From Oscillospiraceae bacterium (GTDB lineage Bacteria > Bacillota_A > Clostridia > Oscillospirales > Oscillospiraceae), in NCBI GenBank assembly GCA_017381835.1, contig JAFOBK010000122.1, positions 1 to 26,422 of the forward strand: a DNA stretch of 26,422 nucleotides. The letters run 5' to 3'. Position 1 is the first letter of the stretch. The number at the start of each line of letters is the position of its first letter. The notes under the pieces were generated by a model that did not search any database, was not told the DNA's origin, and saw only the letters and a program-made list of their open reading frames with translations. Shown here in pieces: positions 10,815 through 18,664 of this stretch. The position numbers were made by a program, and so were the translations under genes.

Positions 10815-11693
10815 TCACAAAATCGTCACATAGCGGGTCAAGTTCTTCTTCATCCGCTCTGCTGCCTCCACCCCGCAGGCGACATACTCAGCTCCGTTTG
10901 CCTGTTCGGTACTCCAGGCGCAGGTAACACCGGCACCGGCGCAGGCAATGGCACCGTGACCCAATTTATCAAAGGCATAACTGCAGTTCTTAGCATTGGC
11001 ATTGGAATAATCATAACCATCTACCAACAAGAACAAGCTCTTATAGCGTGCCCGCAGTTTCTTCAGAACATCCGCAACAGTTGCCGGTCCAATCGCTGCG
11101 ATCTGACTATATCCGCTGCGGCCGGTCAATGGTTCGCAAAACCGATAGACAATATCCGCAGCTGCCATATGAACAAGGCGGGATCCAGTCAGCAGATCCT
11201 GCAGTTCTGCCGCAGATTTATTGGCTGTACGAAGCACCACAAACAAATCCTTACCGCTGTTTTTCACCGCTTCCACATAAGGCTTCAGCACATCGCTGCC
11301 GGCATAGGTACTGACTGCCAGGCCGTCGAACTGCCAAAGACAAGTATCTGCAAACAGGCTATTTACTGCATATTCTGCTGCCTGGCGGGACAAACACTCC
11401 GGCGCATCCAGCAGAACATAGTAATCCAGGGACTTGGCATAGGCAGTCAATCTGCTCATCAGAAATAAGCCATCGGGCCCAAGAAGGCTGAATCTGCCCA
11501 TGTTAAACCGCGCAGCGGGAACAATATCTTTCAGTCCATCCAGCAGTTCCCTGCAAAAACGCTCATATGCCCGGATCTCATTTTCTTCTTCAAACAAGAT
11601 ATGGGGTGGAACTTTATTCGGTTCCACAGAAAAATCCACCATTGACGGGTTCTTCATTTTCCGGATTTTTTCCTGCAGTTTGTCCATAGCCAT
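10815..11693 (-). CDS. OMP decarboxylase-like protein lacking active-site residues
   Basis: A 292-residue protein that lines up along its length with type 2 PyrF (orotidine-5'-phosphate decarboxylase): MDKLQEKIRKMKNPS at the start, DIVPAARFN (56-64), GPDGL and AYAKSLDYYVLLD (72-96), SDVLKPYVEAVKNSGKDLFVVLRT, SGYSQIAAIGPAT and a C-terminal amphipathic helix. The catalytic positions are lost. The VGLDPR region reads VDFSVEP (19-25), KPQ reads RFN (62-64), DxKRxD reads DAPECL (96-101), the phosphate-binding PGYGAQGG reads DGYDYSNA, and the SRG region reads AGAG. It probably does not decarboxylate OMP and may be a binding or regulatory pseudoenzyme. The ATG at 11693 has GGAGGG 7 bases upstream; a GTG at 11711 overlaps that site. 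Family by my own recall, not a search. Confidence 0.75.
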   Translation of the reverse strand: MAMDKLQEKIRKMKNPSMVDFSVEPNKVPPHILFEEENEIRAYERFCRELLDGLKDIVPAARFNMGRFSLLGPDGLFLMSRLTAYAKSLDYYVLLDAPECLSRQAAEYAVNSLFADTCLWQFDGLAVSTYAGSDVLKPYVEAVKNSGKDLFVVLRTANKSAAELQDLLTGSRLVHMAAADIVYRFCEPLTGRSGYSQIAAIGPATVADVLKKLRARYKSLFLLVDGYDYSNANAKNCSYAFDKLGHGAIACAGAGVTCAWSTEQANGAEYVACGVEAAERMKKNLTRYVTIL

Positions 11694-11751
11694 GTCCGAT
11701 CCCTCCAACACAAATTCTCACTAAGAAACGGGAAAATTTGCATTTTCTTTT

Positions 11752-11779
11752 ATTATAACAGATTTTTCCACTTGCGCAA
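11752..11779 (-). promoter_or_regulatory. Promoter of the decarboxylase-like gene
   Basis: Minus-strand -35 TTGCGC (11779-11774), a 16-base spacer and the perfect -10 TATAAT (11757-11752). The -35 sits in the centre of a dyad (11764-11789), which suggests an operator. Confidence 0.65.
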
Positions 11780-11789
11780 GGTGGGAAAA
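11764..11789. promoter_or_regulatory. Imperfect dyad over the -35 (possible operator)
   Basis: The left arm TTTTCCACTTGC (11764-11775) is nearly mirrored by GCAAGGTGGGAAAA (11776-11789), with two extra bases in the right arm. It is centred on the -35 of the minus-strand promoter, in the divergent region shared with the small plus-strand gene. Confidence 0.4.
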
Positions 11790-11847
11790 CTTTACGATAA
11801 AAAACTTTTCTGCGCCGGGCATACTAATGTCGAAAGGAGGGATTACA

Positions 11848-12027
11848 ATGCAACTTAAAGGATTGGCAATTACAATGGGTTTGGGTGCTGCCGCAGGCGC
11901 GGTGGCAATTATGATGATGCCCAAAACCAACCCCACCAGAAAGCTGGCATCCAAAGCAGCAGAAAAAGTCGAAGGTGCTGCGGTGCATTTGGGCAATAAG
12001 CTTTCCAGTGAGATTGATCACATGTAA
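11848..12027 (+). CDS. Small single-span membrane protein, unknown function
   Basis: A 59-residue protein I do not recognise. A glycine/alanine-rich hydrophobic segment (about 5-25, GLAITMGLGAAAGAVAIMMM) should span the membrane. It is followed by a basic PKTNPTRK and an amphipathic helix rich in Ala, Lys and Glu (about 33-57). The general build resembles YtxH-type small proteins, but I see no motif proving this. The ATG at 11848 has AAAGGAGG 7 bases upstream. The frame opens at 11827, but that ATG lies upstream of the ribosome site. It is divergent from the decarboxylase-like gene and convergent with the clp gene. No good sigma-A promoter is visible before it. Confidence 0.7.
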   Translation: MQLKGLAITMGLGAAAGAVAIMMMPKTNPTRKLASKAAEKVEGAAVHLGNKLSSEIDHM

Positions 12028-12057
12028 AAAAATCCCCGATGCCTATGCATCGGGGAT
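12025..12057 (-). terminator. Intrinsic terminator of the clp gene
   Basis: An 11-base perfect stem, ATCCCCGATGC (12032-12042) with GCATCGGGGAT (12047-12057), and the loop CTAT. The A run 12025-12031 gives seven T residues on the minus strand. On the plus strand there is no T run, so it mainly ends the clp transcript, although the hairpin directly follows the small plus-strand gene. Confidence 0.9.
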
Positions 12058-12062
12058 TACAC

Positions 12063-14348
12063 TTATTGAGCATTGACCACAATTTCTTCATTCTCCACAG
12101 TAATGGAAATAGAGGAAATGGGATATTCGAAAGAATCAATGATCTTTTCGCTGATAGGATCTTCCAGGCTGCGCTGAATCTCACGGCGCAGATTACGAGC
12201 GCCATAAGTGACAGAAAATGCTTTCTTCACCAAATATTCACGGACAGAAGGATCGATGGTCAGCTCCAGTTCGCGAGCCGCCAGGCTTTCACGCAGTTCC
12301 TTCAGCATGATATCTGCAATGCCAACAAAGTTTTCTTCTGTCAGATGGTTAAAGGTGATGATCTCATCCACACGGTTGATAAATTCAGGACGCAGGAAGT
12401 CCTTCAGGGCCTTCATGGTCTTTTCCCGAACCATATCCGTGTCGCTTCTGCCGAAGCCAACACCACCAACGCGGCCATCAGAACCGGCATTGGAAGTCAT
12501 GACAATGATAGCATTCTCAAAGTTCACCGTTCTGCCCTGAGCATCGGTAATACGGCCGTCATCCAGCACCTGCAGAAGCACATTCAGCACATCAGGATGA
12601 GCCTTTTCAATTTCATCGAAAAGTACTACAGAATAAGGCTTTCTGCGGATTTTTTCCGTCAGCTGGCCGGCTTCATCATAACCAACATAACCGGGAGGAG
12701 AACCGATCAGCTTGGAAACCGTGTGCTTCTCCATAAACTCAGACATATCCAGGCGGATCAGAGAGTCTACAGAATCAAACAGATCATTGGCAAGGCACTT
12801 CACCAACTCTGTCTTACCCACACCGGTGGGACCAACAAAGATAAAGGACACAGGTCTGCGCTTAGGGCTGATACCTACACGGTTGCGGCGGATTGCCTTT
12901 GCAACAGCTTCCACAGCCTGATCCTGACCGACAATATGCTCCTTCAGACGGTCTGCCAGACCCTTAATCTGCTGATACTCCTGAGCCTTGATCTTGGAGG
13001 CGGGAATCTTGGTCCACAGTTCGATAATACGTGCCAGGTTCTCCATGGTGACCGCAGGCGCGGGCACTTTTTCCAGCTGCTCAATCTCATTGGCCAGATT
13101 GCAAAGACGGCTGCGAATCATAGCAAGGCGCTCATAATGCTCATTCTCCGTATCTTCGGTGAGCATACGCAGCTCCAGTTCATAGTCATCCCGCTCTTTC
13201 TTCAGCTCTGCCAGGCGGGAGATTTCCTTACAGCGCAGGTTCAAATCAGAACATGCTTCATCCAGCAGGTCGATGGCCTTATCGGGCAGGAAACGGTCGG
13301 AAATATAACGCTCGGAGAGAATGACACACTGGCGGGCAATCTCAGGAGAGATGGTAACACCGTGGAACTCCGCATAAGCCTTGGCAATACCCTGCATGAT
13401 CTGGCAAGCTTCCTCAATAGAAGGCTCGGCAACAGACACCGGCTGGAAACGGCGCTCAAGCGCTGCATCCTTTTCAATATGCTTGCGGTACTCATTAAAA
13501 GTAGTGGCGCCGATCACCTGAATCTCACCCCGGGACAGGGCAGGTTTCAGAATATTGGCAGCATTCATAGAGCCTTCCGCATCACCGGCACCAACCAGGT
13601 TGTGCACCTCATCGATTACCAAAATGATGTTGCCACAGGCTTTGATCTCAGAGATCAGCGCCTTCATACGGCTTTCAAACTGGCCGCGGAACTGGGTGCC
13701 AGCCACAAGTGCGGTCAGATCCAGCAGGAATACTTCCTTATCACGGAGCTTATAAGGCACATCACCTGCTGCGATCCGCTGGGCAAGACCTTCTGCAATT
13801 GCCGTCTTACCAACGCCAGGTTCACCAATCAGACAAGGATTGTTCTTCTGACGCCGGTTCAGAATCTGAATCACACGCTCAGTTTCCACATCACGGCCGA
13901 TAACCTTATCCAAAGTACCTGCCTTTGCACGGCCGGTCAAATCCATGCAGTAGGTATCAAGGAATTTATGCTTATTATGCTTCTTCCCCTTAGAATCTTC
14001 CTTCTGCTCTTCTTCCGGTTCTTTCTTCTTTTTAGAAGGCAGGCTTCCGGCACCAAACAACTGATTCATCATGGGGAACGTGGCAGTACGGCTATCCGGT
14101 TCGTCGTCATCAGTTTCAGATTCACCGGGCATGCTGAACATACTGCTCATTTCATCGCTGAGGGTATCCAGGTCTTCTTCAGAAAATCCCATCTGCTTTA
14201 CTACATCCTCGATTTGAGGAATACCCAGACTCCGGGCGCAGCGCAGGCAATAGCCCTCATTCATAGTCACGCCGTTCTCCATCTTGGTGATGAAAACCAC
14301 GGCGATATTCTTCTTACACTTGGTACACAGTTTCGGCTGCATACACAT
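12063..14348 (-). CDS. clpE: ClpE-type AAA+ ATPase with N-terminal zinc finger
   Basis: A 761-residue Hsp100/Clp unfoldase. The N-terminus holds a Cys4 zinc finger (C8, C11, C34, C37), as in ClpE and McsA, instead of the double Clp_N domain of ClpC. A charged Lys/Glu linker (about 95-130) follows, then NBD1 with Walker A GEPGVGKT and Walker B VIDEVHN, a middle coiled-coil region, and NBD2 with [15 protein letters not shown] and an arginine-finger region. GGVGFG in NBD2 matches the VGF-type loop that docks on ClpP, so it likely feeds ClpP for degradation. The ATG at 14348 has AAAGGT 5 bases upstream; an ATG at 14342 is the alternative. It lies 81 bases after truA with its own inverted repeat. 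Symbol by domain layout. Confidence 0.88.
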   Translation of the reverse strand: MCMQPKLCTKCKKNIAVVFITKMENGVTMNEGYCLRCARSLGIPQIEDVVKQMGFSEEDLDTLSDEMSSMFSMPGESETDDDEPDSRTATFPMMNQLFGAGSLPSKKKKEPEEEQKEDSKGKKHNKHKFLDTYCMDLTGRAKAGTLDKVIGRDVETERVIQILNRRQKNNPCLIGEPGVGKTAIAEGLAQRIAAGDVPYKLRDKEVFLLDLTALVAGTQFRGQFESRMKALISEIKACGNIILVIDEVHNLVGAGDAEGSMNAANILKPALSRGEIQVIGATTFNEYRKHIEKDAALERRFQPVSVAEPSIEEACQIMQGIAKAYAEFHGVTISPEIARQCVILSERYISDRFLPDKAIDLLDEACSDLNLRCKEISRLAELKKERDDYELELRMLTEDTENEHYERLAMIRSRLCNLANEIEQLEKVPAPAVTMENLARIIELWTKIPASKIKAQEYQQIKGLADRLKEHIVGQDQAVEAVAKAIRRNRVGISPKRRPVSFIFVGPTGVGKTELVKCLANDLFDSVDSLIRLDMSEFMEKHTVSKLIGSPPGYVGYDEAGQLTEKIRRKPYSVVLFDEIEKAHPDVLNVLLQVLDDGRITDAQGRTVNFENAIIVMTSNAGSDGRVGGVGFGRSDTDMVREKTMKALKDFLRPEFINRVDEIITFNHLTEENFVGIADIMLKELRESLAARELELTIDPSVREYLVKKAFSVTYGARNLRREIQRSLEDPISEKIIDSFEYPISSISITVENEEIVVNAQ

Positions 14349-14368
14349 CACTACCTTTCTTGGGAAAA

Positions 14369-14403
14369 TCCGTTTGTCTAGCCTGAACAATATCACAAAC
14401 GGA
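14369..14403. promoter_or_regulatory. Inverted repeat upstream of clpE (operator-like)
   Basis: Perfect 9-base arms TCCGTTTGT (14369-14377) and ACAAACGGA (14395-14403) enclose 17 bases that include GATATTGT on the minus strand, a possible -10 area. The site lies 20 bases upstream of the clpE start. It does not resemble the CtsR heptad repeat or the CIRCE element. Confidence 0.5.
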
Positions 14404-14429
14404 CAAAAAAAGCGAAAACAAATTATGAA

Positions 14430-15200
14430 TTATTCGGCGGCAACTTCAAATTTATCGATACCGTCATCATACCAAAGGTGGGTCATGTACAAACCCCCGG
14501 GAGGTACAGTAGGACCGGCCGCAGTACGGTTACCGGATTCCAGGATTGCGCCGATATCCTCAGGCTTAATCTTACCTTCTGCGGCATACACAACGGTACC
14601 TGCCATAGCACGGGCCATGTTGTAGAGGAAACCGTTGGCACAGACCTTCAATTCGATAATATTGCCTTTGCGCTCCACATTATAATAGTATACGGTGCGG
14701 ACTGTGGATTTAACATCGGTACCTACAGAGCGGACAGCCGCAAAATCGTGGGTTCCCACAAACTGGTCAGCAGCCGCCTGCATGACGGATTCATCCAGAT
14801 GGCGGGGATAGAACCAGGCTCTGTTTACATAGAACGGATCCCTTACACGGGAGTTATAGATGGTATAGGTATATTCTTTCCGAACGCAGGAGCCAATAGC
14901 ATTAAAGTTTTCATTCACTTCAAAAGCCTTGGTTACCACGATATCCACGGGAAGGTGGGTATTGAGGGCATAGGGCAGCCGATCCACCGGAATGGTAGAT
15001 GTGGTACGGAAATTGGCCACATAGACTCTGGCGTGTACACCGGCATCGGTACGGCCGCAGCCGGTCACATGGACGTCATGGCCCACGATCATGGAGATGG
15101 CTTTTTCGAGAGTCTGCTGTACTGTAGCCAGATTCTTCTGCATCTGCCAGCCATGATAACCGGTGCCTTCATAGGTCAGGATCAAAGCAATATTGCGCAT
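14430..15200 (-). CDS. truA: tRNA pseudouridine(38-40) synthase TruA
   Basis: A 256-residue enzyme that converts uridines 38-40 of the tRNA anticodon stem-loop to pseudouridine. The catalytic Asp52 lies in GCGRTDAGVHA (47-57). Other family marks are YEGTGYHGWQ (10-19), the VRKEYTYTIYN segment (about 108-118), VGTHDFAAVRS and the C-terminal NGFLYNMARAMAGT. The length is normal. The ATG at 15200 has GAGGT upstream and starts 7 bases after the ecfT stop. truA next to the ecf genes is a common Firmicutes order, where the group usually adjoins ribosomal protein genes. Here clpE follows. Confidence 0.96.
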   Translation of the reverse strand: MRNIALILTYEGTGYHGWQMQKNLATVQQTLEKAISMIVGHDVHVTGCGRTDAGVHARVYVANFRTTSTIPVDRLPYALNTHLPVDIVVTKAFEVNENFNAIGSCVRKEYTYTIYNSRVRDPFYVNRAWFYPRHLDESVMQAAADQFVGTHDFAAVRSVGTDVKSTVRTVYYYNVERKGNIIELKVCANGFLYNMARAMAGTVVYAAEGKIKPEDIGAILESGNRTAAGPTVPPGGLYMTHLWYDDGIDKFEVAAE

Positions 15201-15207
15201 ACCTACC

Positions 15208-16017
15208 TCACAGACCGAAATGCGCCAGCACAGATACCACTACAATCAAACCAATACCGATTCCCAGCGCTACAAAGTCAAAATAGGAGAAGCGCAGCAG
15301 CTTCATCTTCGTACGGCCTTCACCACCCTGGTAGCAACGGCATTCCATGGCAGTTGCCAATTCATCGGCACGGCGGAACGCACTGATGAAAAGGGGCACC
15401 AGAATGGGCACCAACGCCTTTACCCGCTGCAGCAGGCTGCCGGTTTCAAAATCAGCGCCCCTTGCCTTCTGGGCGGACATGATCTTATCGGTTTCCTCAA
15501 TAAGAGTGGGAATAAAGCGCAGGGCGATGCACATCATCATAGATAGCTCATGAACAGGCACCCGAATCACCTTCAAAGGATTCAGAAGAGACTCCAGACC
15601 GTCAGTCAGGCTGATGGGCGATGTGGTATAGGTCAGCAGGAAGGTGCCGGAGATCAGCATCAGAATATGGATGACCATAAACAGCGCACGTACCACGCCC
15701 TCGGAATAAATAGTGATGAACCAGAAATCAATCAGAGGTTCACCCTCACCGGTGGTGAAAAACAGATTCAACACACCGGTAAATACCAGAATCAATACCA
15801 GGGGCTTCATGCCACGGACAATGGACTTGACGGGAATCTTGGAAATGTAGATGGTTGCTGCCAGGAAAATAAACATGACTGCGTAGGAAACCCAATTGAC
15901 AGCACAGAACAGCGCCACAATATAGACCACCAGCATGATCAGCTTTGTTCTGGGGTCCAAACGGTGTACCACGGAATTTCCGGGGAAATACTGACCGAGG
16001 GTAATATCTTTAAGCAT
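15208..16017 (-). CDS. ecfT: Energy-coupling factor transporter transmembrane protein EcfT
   Basis: A 269-residue polytopic membrane protein that couples the two EcfA ATPases to interchangeable substrate-binding S components for vitamins and metals. The N-terminus has the typical HRLDPRTKL (18-26). About five to six hydrophobic segments follow (near 28-58, 68-90, 108-130, 152-172 and 245-266). The coupling helices carry the two Ala-Arg-Gly-like motifs, QKARGADF and AMECRCYQG. The start ATG at 16017 overlaps the ecfA2 stop by 8 bases, so translation is coupled. No S component is encoded in the window, so this is the shared group II module. Confidence 0.95.
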   Translation of the reverse strand: MLKDITLGQYFPGNSVVHRLDPRTKLIMLVVYIVALFCAVNWVSYAVMFIFLAATIYISKIPVKSIVRGMKPLVLILVFTGVLNLFFTTGEGEPLIDFWFITIYSEGVVRALFMVIHILMLISGTFLLTYTTSPISLTDGLESLLNPLKVIRVPVHELSMMMCIALRFIPTLIEETDKIMSAQKARGADFETGSLLQRVKALVPILVPLFISAFRRADELATAMECRCYQGGEGRTKMKLLRFSYFDFVALGIGIGLIVVVSVLAHFGL

Positions 16018-16873
16018 TGACCGCGCCCCCTTTCAGTCGTTTCAGTTCCGCAACAGCCTGCTCCATAGTATAAACCTGATTAACAGGCAGACCCATCTGC
16101 TGCAGTCTTAAGAAAACACGGGTAATTTCCGGAATATCCAAACCCATATCCAGCATTTCCTGAGCACGGTTAAAGACTTCCATAGGTGTGCCGTCCATAG
16201 CAAGATGGGCATCGTACATCACCAGCAGGCGGCTTGCCATACGGGCCACATCATTCATGGAATGGCTGACCATCATGATGGTAGCATTCTTTGCTTTGCG
16301 ATAATTGTCAATGTTCTCCAGAACCTCTTCCCTGCCCTCCGGATCCAGGCCGGCGGTGGGTTCATCCAGGATCAGAATTTCCGGCTCCATTGCAATTACA
16401 CCGGCAATGGCCACGCGGCGCTTCTGACCGCCGGACAGATCAAAGGGAGATACTTCCAGCTGCGCATCGGTCAGACCGACAAAATTCGCAGCCTCGCGAA
16501 CACGACGATCGATCTCATCGTTGGATAAGCCCATATTCTTGGGGCCAAAGGCAATGTCCTTATAGACCGTTTCTTCAAAAAGCTGATACTCCGGATACTG
16601 GAACACCAGGCCTACACGAAAACGGCTTTCCCGGGTCAGCTTCTTATCGGACCAAATGTCCTTGCCGTCCAGGATTATCTGGCCGGATGTAGGCTTCAGC
16701 AGACCGTTCAGGTGCTGCATCAGCGTAGACTTACCGGAACCGGTATGGCCAATCACACCGATAAACTCGCCGCGCTCAACAGTAAAGGAAACGTCCTTCA
16801 GCGCAACATGCTCAAAGGGTGTTCCGGCACTATAAATATGATTCAGATCTTTGATCTCTAAAATAGGTGCCAC
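16010..16873 (-). CDS. ecfA2: Energy-coupling factor ATPase EcfA2
   Basis: A 287-residue ABC-type ATPase, one of the two nucleotide-binding subunits of the ECF transporter. Walker A is GHTGSGKST (42-50), the Q loop is in LVFQYPEYQLFE, the signature is LSGGQKRR, Walker B is ILILDEPTAGLDP, and the H loop is in MVSHSM. FQYPEYQLFE and the C-terminal extension of about 60 residues are typical of EcfA2. The start is GTG at 16873 with AGGAGG 8 bases upstream. It follows ecfA1 by 19 bases and overlaps ecfT by 8 bases. Confidence 0.95.
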   Translation of the reverse strand: MAPILEIKDLNHIYSAGTPFEHVALKDVSFTVERGEFIGVIGHTGSGKSTLMQHLNGLLKPTSGQIILDGKDIWSDKKLTRESRFRVGLVFQYPEYQLFEETVYKDIAFGPKNMGLSNDEIDRRVREAANFVGLTDAQLEVSPFDLSGGQKRRVAIAGVIAMEPEILILDEPTAGLDPEGREEVLENIDNYRKAKNATIMMVSHSMNDVARMASRLLVMYDAHLAMDGTPMEVFNRAQEMLDMGLDIPEITRVFLRLQQMGLPVNQVYTMEQAVAELKRLKGGAVNA

Positions 16874-16892
16874 TTTTCTAACCTCCTGTGGG

Positions 16893-17741
16893 TCAGACCT
16901 TTAATACCTCATAAAGTGTCTGCGCACATTCTTCTGCATTCAGCCGCTCCAGCGGCAGGTTAAATCCTTCTTTATTCAGCTCCCAGCACAGTTCCACTGT
17001 TTCAGGAGCAGCAAGACGCATATCGTGAAGCTCCTCTACATGAGAGAATACTTCCTGAGGTGTGCCATCCAGCGCCACTTCGCCCTTGTGAAGAACCACA
17101 ACACGCTGGGCCTGGGCCGCCTCATCCATATGGTGAGTAATGAGGACAACGGTAATGTCCTTATCCTGATTCAGCCGACTGATGGTCTCCATGACCTCAC
17201 GGCGACCCTTGGGATCCAGCATGGCAGTAGGCTCGTCCAAAACGATGCACTTAGGCTCCATAGCGATAACGCCTGCAATGGCGACGCGCTGCTTCTGTCC
17301 ACCGGACAGAAGATGGGGCGCATGCTCACGATATTCATACATACCAACCTGCTTCAGCGCATTGTCTACACGGTGGCGGATGGCGGGGCTTGCTACACCA
17401 AGGTTCTCCGGGCCGAAAGCAACATCTTCTTCCACCACATTGGCGACGATCTGATTGTCAGGGTTCTGGAATACCATACCCACCGTACGGCGAATCTGGA
17501 TCAGCTTTTCTTCATCGGCAGTATTCATTCCGAATACAGAAACACTGCCGCCGCAGGGAAGCAAAATTGTATTAAAATGCTTAGCCAAAGTGGATTTGCC
17601 ACAGCCGTTACCACCCAAAATAGCCACAAAAGTGCCCTGTTCGACGGTAAGGCTCAGGTCCTTAAATACGGCAACGCCGGGCGTGTCATCCACGCCCGGA
17701 TAGGTATATGCCAAATGTTCTACATTGATCGCAGTCTGCAA
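16893..17741 (-). CDS. ecfA1: Energy-coupling factor ATPase EcfA1
   Basis: A 282-residue ABC-type ATPase that pairs with EcfA2. Walker A is GGNGCGKST (43-51), the Q loop segment is MVFQNPDNQIVAN (typical of EcfA1), the signature is LSGGQKQR, Walker B is CIVLDEPTAMLDP, and the H loop is LITHHMDEA. The start codon is TTG at 17741, with GGAGG about 8 bases upstream; no better ATG lies in frame. The rare start may lower its translation relative to EcfA2, which is inference. It begins 19 bases after the methyltransferase stop. Confidence 0.94.
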   Translation of the reverse strand: MQTAINVEHLAYTYPGVDDTPGVAVFKDLSLTVEQGTFVAILGGNGCGKSTLAKHFNTILLPCGGSVSVFGMNTADEEKLIQIRRTVGMVFQNPDNQIVANVVEEDVAFGPENLGVASPAIRHRVDNALKQVGMYEYREHAPHLLSGGQKQRVAIAGVIAMEPKCIVLDEPTAMLDPKGRREVMETISRLNQDKDITVVLITHHMDEAAQAQRVVVLHKGEVALDGTPQEVFSHVEELHDMRLAAPETVELCWELNKEGFNLPLERLNAEECAQTLYEVLKV

Positions 17742-17760
17742 AATATGTCCTCCTATCCTA

Positions 17761-18627
17761 TCAGGGAGTCCATCTTCCTGTTGCGCCGCAGGGCAGCAAC
17801 AAGCCGGAAGACTTCACCGGCAGGCACAGTTCACCAACTTCCGTATGGCCGCCATGCTTACTGCCAAAAACCACATCGGCTGCATAACCAACAGCAGAAG
17901 GTGCCAGACCGGTGGTATAGGAATTGATGATCACGAACAGCGGATTATCCGTCAGCAGTTTTGCGGTTTCCTGGAGGAAGGGGTAGAAACTGGTTTCCAT
18001 CTTCCAAATCTCACCGCTGGGGCCACGGCCATAGCTGGGAGGATCCATGATAATACCGTCATAACGGCGGCCGCGGCGGATCTCACGCTGGATAAACTTG
18101 CCGCAATCATCCACGATCCAGTGGATGGGACGGTCAGCAAGGCCGGAGGCAGCAGCATTTTCCTTTGCCCAGGCAACCATGCCTTTGGAAGCATCCACAT
18201 GATAGACCTCTGCACCGCCGGCAGCAGCTGCCAAAGTAGCGCCACCGGAATAGGCAAACAGGTTCAAAACACGAACCGGGCGGCCGGCATTTGCCACCTT
18301 ATACCGGATAAAATCCCAGTTTGCTGCCTGCTCGGGGAACACACCGGTGTGCTTAAAGTTCATGGGCTTGACATTAAATGTCAAATAATCCTTGTAGCGG
18401 ATCTGCCAGCGCTCAGGCAATTTGTGATCAGACCAGTGACCGCCGCCGGTGGAGGAACGCACATATCTTGCATCATAACGCTTCCAGGCGGGATGGTCAT
18501 GGGGGGTATTCCAAATTACCTGGGGGTCGGGACGCACCAGGGTATATTTGCCCCAACGCTCCAGACGCTCACCATTGGAGGTATCCAAAACCTCATAATC
18601 CTTCCATTGATCGGAAATCCAAATCAT
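17761..18627 (-). CDS. RlmI-like SAM-dependent methyltransferase
   Basis: A 288-residue class I methyltransferase of the RlmI/RlmK-like group that modifies 23S rRNA bases. Motif I is VLNLFAYSGGATLAAA (120-135), the acidic SAM-ribose residue is Asp145 (VDASKG), and the catalytic-type motif is DPPSYG (195-200). Unlike full RlmI it has no N-terminal PUA domain; its first 100 residues form a short beta-rich lead. The substrate is therefore uncertain (rRNA is the best guess). The ATG at 18627 starts 37 bases after the PBP stop. It is likely co-transcribed with the PBP gene upstream and the ecf genes downstream, an order that suggests convenience rather than a shared pathway. Confidence 0.88.
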   Translation of the reverse strand: MIWISDQWKDYEVLDTSNGERLERWGKYTLVRPDPQVIWNTPHDHPAWKRYDARYVRSSTGGGHWSDHKLPERWQIRYKDYLTFNVKPMNFKHTGVFPEQAANWDFIRYKVANAGRPVRVLNLFAYSGGATLAAAAGGAEVYHVDASKGMVAWAKENAAASGLADRPIHWIVDDCGKFIQREIRRGRRYDGIIMDPPSYGRGPSGEIWKMETSFYPFLQETAKLLTDNPLFVIINSYTTGLAPSAVGYAADVVFGSKHGGHTEVGELCLPVKSSGLLLPCGATGRWTP

Positions 18628-18664
18628 GGTAAACTCCTTATATTTTTAGTGAAAAGCATTCCTA

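Noticed and set aside
11820..11826. CATACTA, resembling a sporulation sigma -10 upstream of the small membrane gene
   Set aside because: No -35 of the sigma-F/G type sits at the right spacing, and a 7-base match occurs often by chance.
12039..14381. A 780-codon plus-strand open frame
   Set aside because: It is the antisense shadow of the clpE gene. The minus-strand product has full AAA+ motifs; this one has none and is rich in His, Gln and Cys without a fold pattern.
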